A DNA stretch of 11,446 nucleotides, taken from Firmicutes bacterium UBA3871 (lineage in GTDB: Bacteria > Bacillota > Clostridia > Peptostreptococcales > Anaerovoracaceae). The stretch is taken from the NCBI GenBank assembly GCA_002392265.1, contig DGGP01000157.1, positions 1 to 11,446 on the forward strand, in the 5' to 3' direction. Each line of letters begins with the position of its first letter. The first letter of the stretch is position 1. The translations under genes were made by a program, and so were the position numbers. The notes under the pieces were generated by a model that worked only from the letters and a program-made list of their open reading frames with translations, was not told the origin of the DNA and searched no databases. Shown here in pieces: positions 6,943 to 11,446 of the stretch.

Positions 6943-7896
6943 ATGTTAGACAAAGATTTCACCACTTTTGAAAGGCAAATTGAAATTTTAAAATCCCGGA
7001 ACTTGCAGTTCGTAGATGAAGAGACCGCATTTAAAAACTTGCGCAGATTTGGATATTACAGCATTATAAACGGCTACAAAGACCCGTATGTGGAAATGAT
7101 TGGCGACCGCGAACAATATAAGGATGGTGTCACTTTTGAACAAATCTTTTCGCTTTACACTCTTGACCGCAACTTACGCAATGGTGTTATGGAATCAATG
7201 TTAGAGGTTGAGGACAATCTCAGAACAGCTGTAGCTCACACAATAGCTGAATCTTTTACCGCCGAGGAATCTGCGTATCTTAAGAAAGAAAACTACCGGT
7301 CCGGTTCAAAGAGGGGTGCTCAATTTAGAAGAGATAGCATCCTCGCAAAGTTTAATAAAATTCTTCTGGATGATTCTCAACCCGTAAAACATTACCGCGA
7401 AACCTATGGGAATGTACCTCCGTGGATTTTGCTCAAGAAGGCAAGCTTTGGCAATTTGGTCAACTTTACGAAATTATTAAAGGGCCCTCAAACGGATAGG
7501 GTGATTTCTTTATTTTACGGAATCCCTCTTCAGGTTGTCGCTTCTGCTACAGGGTTGAAGGACCTCTTTATGGATACACTCTTCGTTTGCCTTGACTATA
7601 GGAATATGGCAGCGCATGGTGGTCGCATCTATAATTATCGTTCTAACGCGACTTTCAGATATAGTACCATTCTCCATGCACAAAATGGCATCTCCCAAGC
7701 CGATTATCGTGTCGGAAAAGGAGTCACAGGGTTACCGGCTTTGATGCAGGCATTGGCCTTGGCGGACAATAAAAATCCTGCGCTTCTTTTGCGTTTTACG
7801 CAGGACTACCACGTTAAAGAACACCTTAAAATATATCCTCAAGACAGCGAATACTTGGCAAAAACTTTAACATGGGAAGAAACTGCTGATAATTGA
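6943..7896 (+). CDS. abiF: AbiF/Abi_2-family HEPN RNase-type toxin
   Basis: A 317-residue protein of the Abi_2 (AbiD/AbiF) abortive-infection family. The N-terminus has the family pattern: TTFERQIEILKSRNL, then AFKNLRRFGYYSIINGY. Near the C-terminus, RNMAAH (residues 220-225) fits the HEPN RNase motif R-N-x3-H. Family members are HEPN proteins whose activity is held in check by a neighbouring non-coding RNA, and AbiF has been proposed as the ancestor of Cas13. This copy has its own promoter and structured leader, and sits between late genes and the integrase, a classic cargo position for phage defence or prophage maintenance. RNA cleavage, dimerisation and the trigger are inferred. Its base composition is more AT-rich than the phage late genes, which suggests a separate origin. 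The gene appears intact. The symbol marks the family, not proven orthology. Confidence 0.85.
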   Translation: MLDKDFTTFERQIEILKSRNLQFVDEETAFKNLRRFGYYSIINGYKDPYVEMIGDREQYKDGVTFEQIFSLYTLDRNLRNGVMESMLEVEDNLRTAVAHTIAESFTAEESAYLKKENYRSGSKRGAQFRRDSILAKFNKILLDDSQPVKHYRETYGNVPPWILLKKASFGNLVNFTKLLKGPQTDRVISLFYGIPLQVVASATGLKDLFMDTLFVCLDYRNMAAHGGRIYNYRSNATFRYSTILHAQNGISQADYRVGKGVTGLPALMQALALADNKNPALLLRFTQDYHVKEHLKIYPQDSEYLAKTLTWEETADN

Positions 7897-7925
7897 TTGA
7901 CACGACGCAGTTCTTCTGCTACTAT
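7897..7925 (+). promoter_or_regulatory. Integrase promoter
   Basis: Perfect TTGACA (7897-7902), 17-base spacer, TACTAT (7920-7925); start predicted near 7932. The -35 box begins on the base directly after the abi stop codon, so the integrase has its own transcription start while read-through from abi remains possible. Confidence 0.75.
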
Positions 7926-7931
7926 ATAGCC

Positions 7932-7990
7932 AACAGCTCCCACCGGGCCTCTACTCGTAAGAGTATGCATAAATCGGTGGGCCTTTTGTT
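7932..7990 (+). promoter_or_regulatory. Structured leader or attenuator-like hairpin before the integrase
   Basis: CCCACCG (7939-7945) pairs with CGGTGGG (7975-7981). Inside is a second stem, TACTC and GAGTA, with a GTAA tetraloop (7952-7965). CCTTTTGTT follows, a weak T-tract. It may act as a terminator for abi transcripts, an attenuator limiting integrase, or a small RNA. It shares the promoter, hairpins, ribosome-site layout of the abi leader but not its sequence. Confidence 0.6.
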
Positions 7991-7994
7991 ATGT

Positions 7995-7999
7995 GGAGG
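7995..7999 (+). promoter_or_regulatory. Ribosome site that fixes the integrase start
   Basis: GGAGG lies 7 bases before ATG 8007. The open frame extends upstream to 7893, but that stretch overlaps the promoter and hairpin, so it is leader rather than protein. Confidence 0.9.
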
Positions 8000-8006
8000 T
8001 TTGGAA

Positions 8007-9014
8007 ATGTCTAAAGCAACGAAACTAAAAAGTGGAAATTGGCGTATCCAAGTGTTCGACTACACCGATCGAGACGGAAAGAAACACTATCGTTCTTTCA
8101 CAGCCCCGACGAAGGCTGAGGTCGAATACGAAGCCAGCCTCTTCAAGAAAGAAAAAGGCAACAGACCCACCAAGTGCGGCCTAACTCTCAGCGAGGCAAT
8201 AGACGACTACATCGAGAGCAAAAGTAATGTCCTTTCCCCCAGCACTATCCGTGGATACCGGTACGTGCAGAAAAAATACTTCGCAGAAGTGATGGAAAAA
8301 CCTCTGGCAGCCATAGACTGTTGGCAGGAGCTTATCAACGAAGAAGCCAAACACTATTCGGCCAAAACTATTAAGAACAGTTTTGCCTTCGTCTGCACCC
8401 TGCTACGTGATCAGGGGCTCCCTGTTCCGAAGGTGACTCTTCCGCAAGTAGTCAAGAATCCGCTGCCATATCTGAAAGCAGAGCAGCTGCACGACTTCCT
8501 TCAGGCAATCGAAGGGCACCGTTGCGAGCTGATGGCTCTCTTGGCTCTCCACTCTCTTCGCAGATCTGAAATATGGGCACTGACAAAAGCTAATTGTTCT
8601 GACGGAGTCATCCGGGTGCGAGGATCTGCTGTATACGATGAGCATGAGAAGCTGACCTTTAAGATTACAAACAAGAATACCTCTTCAAACCGAGACATTC
8701 CTATCATGATTCCCCGCCTTTCAGAGCTCATTGCTGCAGCTCCGGATGGCCTTTTGGTCCGAGGTGATGCCAAGACACTCCGTCTGCAGATGAATCGCAT
8801 ATGCAAAGCTGCAGGGCTGCCGGAAGTAGGTGTACATGGTTTGCGTCGTTCCTTTGCCAGCTTGGCATACAAGCTTGGACTTTCCGAGAGACAGACCATG
8901 GAGATGGGAGGTTGGGCAGATCTGTCCACGATGCACGGGATTTACATCCAGCTTTCAAAGGATGACATGGCCAAAGCCGGCAATGCTATGAAGGAATTTT
9001 ACGCCAGCCTCTAG
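8007..9014 (+). CDS. int: Tyrosine recombinase, phage integrase
   Basis: A 335-residue integrase. Residues 1-50 look like the AP2-type arm-binding domain (KLKSGNWRIQVFDYTDRDGK). Residues 58-150 are the core-binding SAM-like domain (TLSEAIDDYI). From about 165 the catalytic domain has the first arginine in SLRRSE (R185), the HGLR box (H277 and R280) and the nucleophile in GIYIQL (Y313). The usual second histidine of a GH motif is tryptophan here (GGW, W303), a substitution also found in Cre. It would integrate and excise the prophage at the tRNA site starting about 70 bases downstream. The gene looks complete. No excisionase gene is visible next to it. Confidence 0.95.
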   Translation: MSKATKLKSGNWRIQVFDYTDRDGKKHYRSFTAPTKAEVEYEASLFKKEKGNRPTKCGLTLSEAIDDYIESKSNVLSPSTIRGYRYVQKKYFAEVMEKPLAAIDCWQELINEEAKHYSAKTIKNSFAFVCTLLRDQGLPVPKVTLPQVVKNPLPYLKAEQLHDFLQAIEGHRCELMALLALHSLRRSEIWALTKANCSDGVIRVRGSAVYDEHEKLTFKITNKNTSSNRDIPIMIPRLSELIAAAPDGLLVRGDAKTLRLQMNRICKAAGLPEVGVHGLRRSFASLAYKLGLSERQTMEMGGWADLSTMHGIYIQLSKDDMAKAGNAMKEFYASL

Positions 9015-9018
9015 AAAA

Positions 9019-9040
9019 ATATCACACACGGATATCACAC
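9019..9040 (+). repeat. Direct repeats ATATCACAC between the integrase and the attachment site
   Basis: Copies at 9019-9027 and 9032-9040, 13 bases apart. The second copy extends to GATATCACACG (9031-9041), identical to 6501-6511 in the late-operon terminator. The location between int and the core site suits integrase arm or accessory binding sites, but this is inference. Confidence 0.5.
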
Positions 9041-9087
9041 GAGATTTTGAAGCCAAATAATTGCAAGGGGTTTTGGCGTGCGTTCTC

Positions 9088-9113
9088 GGGTTCGAGTCCC
9101 ATGTCCTCCGCCA
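9088..9113 (+). other. attR: tRNA 3' fragment (probably tRNA-Ser)
   Basis: GGG TTCGAGT CCC forms the T-loop with part of its stem (9088-9100). Acceptor strand GTCCTCC (9103-9109), discriminator G and encoded CCA (9111-9113) follow. The outer two T-stem pairs fail because bases left of 9088 are phage DNA, so this is a remnant, not a working tRNA. The acceptor strand predicts a tRNA starting GGAGGAC. Discriminator G and that acceptor suggest Ser (Asp is less likely). The intact tRNA should lie at the left prophage end. Confidence 0.85.
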
Positions 9114-9115
9114 GT

Positions 9116-9150
9116 AAAAAATGATACCCAAAAGGGTATCTTTTTTTATT
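9116..9150 (+). terminator. Terminator of the original host tRNA gene
   Basis: GATACCC (9123-9129), loop AAAA, GGGTATC (9134-9140), then seven T. An A-run precedes it. It sits ten bases after the tRNA CCA and would have ended transcription of the intact tRNA gene before prophage insertion. Confidence 0.9.
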
Positions 9151-9217
9151 ACGTTTTATAACGTTGAAGGTGATACGGGATACGAACCCCAAAAGGCCGG
9201 GCGGCGGGCTGACACCA

Positions 9218-9246
9218 TTGACAAAGCGTGGCAAAATTGATACAAT
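9218..9246 (+). promoter_or_regulatory. Promoter of the oxidoreductase operon
   Basis: Perfect TTGACA (9218-9223), 17-base spacer, TACAAT (9241-9246). Predicted start near 9253 gives a leader of about 64 bases. The rest of 9151-9217 shows no gene or clear element. Confidence 0.8.
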
Positions 9247-9316
9247 AAGTATGCACACTACATAATGCACAGTATGGACGCAAAGGCGCCCGATCATAGC
9301 TGAGGGGCAAAGAACT

Positions 9317-10018
9317 ATGGGACTGTTTTATGAAGCGGACAAAACGTTCGAAGAACTTCTAAATGAAAAAAAGAACTTCGTTTTAATAGGCGAGGCAGGC
9401 AGCGGTAAAAGCGAAATCACCCTAAATATTGCAAGCAAGCTGGCGGCAAGCACAGGCAAAGGGGTAGACCTTTTCGACCTCGACCAGACAAAGCCGCTTT
9501 ACCGCTCGCGCGATATGCAGGAAAAATTTGCGGGGCGCGGCGTTACAATTCACTATCAGGATCAGTACCTCGATGCGCCGGTAATGGTGGGTGGTGTCAG
9601 AGTTTCGCTTTTGAGCGACAATTACACAATTCTCGACATAGGCGGAGGCCATCAGGCAGCAAAGTTTGCAGGAGCCTACAGCGACCTTTTGAGTAAGGAC
9701 GACTCCGTACCGGTATATATAGTAAATCCCTACAGACCGTGGACAAAGAGCGTCGATGCAATAGACGGCACCATGCGCCACATCCTCGGCTCGATGAGGC
9801 TGGATCACATCTACATCCTGGCCAATCCGAATCTCGGCTATGAAACGAGCGCAGAGGAATTCCTCGCCGGTCTGGAAAAAATAGACGAACTATTTAATGG
9901 ATATACGATTGTAAACAGCGCATGCGTAAGGCGTGACATTTATGAAGAGGTCAAAGGAAAGACGGACAAAAGCCTCGTTCCCATCGATCTTTTCCTGACT
10001 TATTCATGGGCTGATTAG
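9317..10018 (+). CDS. P-loop ATP-binding protein of the oxidoreductase operon
   Basis: A 233-residue soluble protein with a Walker A motif GEAGSGKS at residues 25-32. A DLDQTKPLYRSRD segment (about 53-65) and a Walker B-like TILDIGGGHQ (about 104-113) follow. The layout resembles SIMIBI-type P-loop ATPases related to MinD/ParA or metallochaperones. It is the first gene of an operon for a 2-oxoacid:ferredoxin oxidoreductase, 43 bases ahead of the ferredoxin subunit. A helper role such as maturation, cofactor delivery or regulation is plausible but not shown. The ribosome site is modest (GAGGGG at 9302-9307). No membrane segment or metal-binding cysteine cluster is visible. Confidence 0.75.
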   Translation: MGLFYEADKTFEELLNEKKNFVLIGEAGSGKSEITLNIASKLAASTGKGVDLFDLDQTKPLYRSRDMQEKFAGRGVTIHYQDQYLDAPVMVGGVRVSLLSDNYTILDIGGGHQAAKFAGAYSDLLSKDDSVPVYIVNPYRPWTKSVDAIDGTMRHILGSMRLDHIYILANPNLGYETSAEEFLAGLEKIDELFNGYTIVNSACVRRDIYEEVKGKTDKSLVPIDLFLTYSWAD

Positions 10019-10061
10019 AATAAAGCAGATAAAATATTGTTAAAACAGAGGAGGAATCGTA

Positions 10062-10265
10062 ATGGCAAGAATCGAAATCACAAAAGAAGCTTGCAAATCA
10101 TGCTCCTACTGCGTTATTTCGTGCCCTAAAAAGTGCATAGAAATAGGCAGTGACGTTAATTCCAAAGGCTATCTCTATGCGGTATTTGAGAAACCTGAAA
10201 ACTGCATCGGTTGTGCGATGTGCGCTCAGATTTGTCCGGAAGCCGCAATTGAGGTATGGAAATAG
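10062..10265 (+). CDS. 2[4Fe-4S] ferredoxin subunit (delta) of 2-oxoacid:ferredoxin oxidoreductase
   Basis: A 67-residue protein with two complete iron-sulfur motifs. The first is Cys 11, 14, 17 and 21 followed by Pro; the second is Cys 48, 51, 54 and 58 followed by Pro. This is the usual delta subunit (VorD/KorD type), which passes electrons from the thiamine diphosphate site to free ferredoxin. A strong GAGGAGG ribosome site (10048-10054) precedes it. Its 3' end lies 14 bases before the alpha-subunit start. Whether the enzyme prefers branched-chain 2-oxoacids or 2-oxoglutarate cannot be settled from this subunit. Confidence 0.9.
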   Translation: MARIEITKEACKSCSYCVISCPKKCIEIGSDVNSKGYLYAVFEKPENCIGCAMCAQICPEAAIEVWK

Positions 10266-10266
10266 G

Positions 10267-10273
10267 AAAGGAG
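10267..10273 (+). promoter_or_regulatory. Ribosome site that fixes the alpha-subunit start
   Basis: AAAGGAG is 6 bases before ATG 10280. An ATG at 10256 in the same frame lies inside the ferredoxin gene and lacks such a site; it would add eight residues not expected in the family. Confidence 0.85.
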
Positions 10274-10279
10274 ACCAAT

Positions 10280-11359
10280 ATGGCAGAACGTGTATTTATG
10301 AAGGGCACCGAGGCTATCGCTGAGGCAGCCGTAAGAGCAGGATGCCGTTTCTTTGCAGGCTATCCTATCACACCACAGAACGAAATTCCCGAGTACATGG
10401 CAAGGAGACTGCCTGAGCTCGGCGGCACATTTGTGCAGGGCGAAAGTGAAGTAGCTTCGGTTAATATGCTCTACGGTGCTGTTTCCACAGGCATCAGGGC
10501 AATGAGCTCATCATCTTCGTGCGGAATTTCCCTCTACAGCGAGGGCGTTTCCTACTGCGCATCGGCAAGGCTTCCGGCAGTATATGTAAATGTACAGCGC
10601 GGCGGCCCGGGAATCGGCGCAATTCAGCCTGCACAGCAGGACTATTTCCAGGCCACAAAGGCATCCGGTAACGGCGGCTTCAGAATGATCGTTCTCGCTC
10701 CTGCCACAGTTCAGGAATGCGTAGACATGACATACGAAGCATTCGACCTCGCAGAGAGAGATCAGAATCCTGTTCTCATCCTCACAGACGGCGTAATGGG
10801 CACAATGATGGAGCCTGTAGTGCTGCCGCCTATGAAGACAGATGCCGAGCTTGCTGCTTGCAAAGCAAAGTTCGCAGACAGAGCTATTGTCGGGCATCCT
10901 CTCGGCAAGCAGGCTTACTGCAGACCGGGCTCGGTAGGCGACGGCCAGGAGCAGGTTAACATCGCCGCAGACGCGCTCTACAAGACCTGGGGCAAGGATG
11001 TCAGAGTAGAAGAGTTTATGATGGACGATGCTGAAATCGTATTCGCAGCTTACGGTATTTCTGCCCGCATCTCAAAAGTAGTGGTAAAGGAACTCAGAAA
11101 GCAGGGAGTAAAGGCCGGACTGATCAGACCAATCACAGTTTCTCCATTCCCATACGATACATTCGACAAGCTCGACTTTAACAGAGTAAAGGGCATCCTC
11201 GATGTCGAGATGTCAATTCCTGCTCAGATGAAGTGGGACGTTGAGTTTGCAGTAAAGGGCAGATGCCCTATCGGCGAGTGCCTGAGATCCGGCGGACAGC
11301 TCCTGACAAACGATCAGGTAATGGCCGGTGCACAGAAGTTCATTAAGGAGGTGCTATAA
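10280..11359 (+). CDS. vorB: 2-oxoacid:ferredoxin oxidoreductase alpha subunit (VorB/KorA type)
   Basis: A 359-residue subunit, about the usual length of this family. Family motifs are GYPITPQNEI near the start (about residues 28-37), an SSSSSCGISLYSEG segment (about 75-88), and GGPGIGAIQPAQQDY (about 108-122). The C-terminal part, with a VFAAYGISAR strand and LIRPITVSPFPYD, is the transketolase C-like domain. With the beta subunit it forms the thiamine diphosphate enzyme that decarboxylates a 2-oxoacid with CoA and ferredoxin to an acyl-CoA, typical of anaerobic amino-acid fermentation. The stop overlaps the beta start by one base (TAATG). The valine-type name follows common annotation; 2-oxoglutarate specificity is possible. 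Confidence 0.88.
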   Translation: MAERVFMKGTEAIAEAAVRAGCRFFAGYPITPQNEIPEYMARRLPELGGTFVQGESEVASVNMLYGAVSTGIRAMSSSSSCGISLYSEGVSYCASARLPAVYVNVQRGGPGIGAIQPAQQDYFQATKASGNGGFRMIVLAPATVQECVDMTYEAFDLAERDQNPVLILTDGVMGTMMEPVVLPPMKTDAELAACKAKFADRAIVGHPLGKQAYCRPGSVGDGQEQVNIAADALYKTWGKDVRVEEFMMDDAEIVFAAYGISARISKVVVKELRKQGVKAGLIRPITVSPFPYDTFDKLDFNRVKGILDVEMSIPAQMKWDVEFAVKGRCPIGECLRSGGQLLTNDQVMAGAQKFIKEVL

Positions 11360-11446
11360 TGGCTGAGGAAAAGAAGGTCTATTCGAGAACCAAAGGCATC
11401 ATCGAGGGCGAAGTCTCCGGTTTCTGCCCGGGATGCATGCACAGCA
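11359..11446 (+). CDS. 2-oxoacid:ferredoxin oxidoreductase beta subunit, N-terminus (cut by window end)
   Basis: Only 29 residues are in the window. They include FCPGCMHS, the typical start of the thiamine diphosphate-binding beta subunit (CPGC-x-H motif). Translation is probably coupled to the alpha subunit through the one-base TAATG overlap, with AAGGAGG (11345-11351) upstream inside the alpha gene. The rest, and a probable gamma subunit, should follow beyond the window. Confidence 0.85.
   Translation, partial: MAEEKKVYSRTKGIIEGEVSGFCPGCMHS

Larger units (their letters stand above)
1..9113 (+). mobile_element. Right end of an integrated prophage (partial)
   Basis: Late phage genes, a defence-type cargo gene and a tyrosine integrase run in one direction and end at a tRNA 3' fragment. 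Beyond it, an unrelated housekeeping operon begins. The integrase next to the tRNA fragment marks this as one attachment-site end. The left end, lysogeny control, packaging and capsid genes are not in the window. The right boundary lies within 9088-9113. The class of phage is inferred only from the large polyvalent and ejection-like proteins. Confidence 0.9.

Noticed and set aside
7893..8006. Upstream extension of the integrase frame
   Set aside because: This stretch holds the promoter and hairpin leader; the extra 38 residues do not resemble an integrase N-terminus.
9041..9113. Complete tRNA or tmRNA gene
   Set aside because: No 5' acceptor, D-arm or anticodon arm precedes the T-loop; discriminator G and acceptor strand do not fit tmRNA.
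9022..9297. Minus-strand frame of 91 codons across the attachment site and host promoter
   Set aside because: It runs through the tRNA fragment, a terminator and a promoter; treated as chance.
10256..10279. Earlier ATG for the alpha subunit
   Set aside because: It lies within the ferredoxin gene and has no proper ribosome site.

Overview
The window looks like DNA from an anaerobic Clostridia-type Firmicute of moderate GC. The supporting signs are strong GGAGG-type ribosome sites, ATG starts, textbook TTGACA/TATAAT promoters and a ferredoxin-linked 2-oxoacid oxidoreductase operon. I cannot name a species. Roughly bases 1-9113 are the right-hand end of a prophage, and bases 9114-11446 are host chromosome.

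Bases 1-6468 are late phage genes, all on the + strand and tightly packed. They encode two small membrane proteins (the second holin-like), a 463-residue helical protein and a 1502-residue polyvalent protein. The large protein carries an AT-richer insert that resembles the phage toxin/nuclease domains known as PBECR, an LPD38-like core and a C-terminal EF-hand. The two larger proteins look like virion or DNA-ejection proteins. A very strong hairpin terminator closes this block.

Bases 6469-7896 are cargo. A compact AbiF/Abi_2 HEPN RNase-type toxin gene is preceded by its own promoter and a short, highly structured leader RNA. This layout matches the AbiF toxin with an RNA antitoxin, the family proposed to be ancestral to Cas13. 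Back to back with that promoter is a strong minus-strand promoter. It would drive a transcript of about 160 nt that ends at an intrinsic terminator and has no assigned function.

Bases 7897-9113 hold a tyrosine integrase with its own promoter, which starts immediately after the abi stop codon, and another hairpin leader. Next comes the attachment site: the 3' end of a tRNA gene (T-loop, acceptor strand and CCA), probably tRNA-Ser. The intact tRNA and the left attachment site lie outside the window.

Bases 9114-11446 are host DNA: the old tRNA terminator, a consensus promoter, then an operon for a P-loop ATPase, a 2[4Fe-4S] ferredoxin subunit, and the alpha and (truncated) beta subunits of a VOR/KOR-type 2-oxoacid:ferredoxin oxidoreductase. 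The most interesting part is bases 6605-7896: the AbiF-RNA module plus the divergent small transcript beside it.
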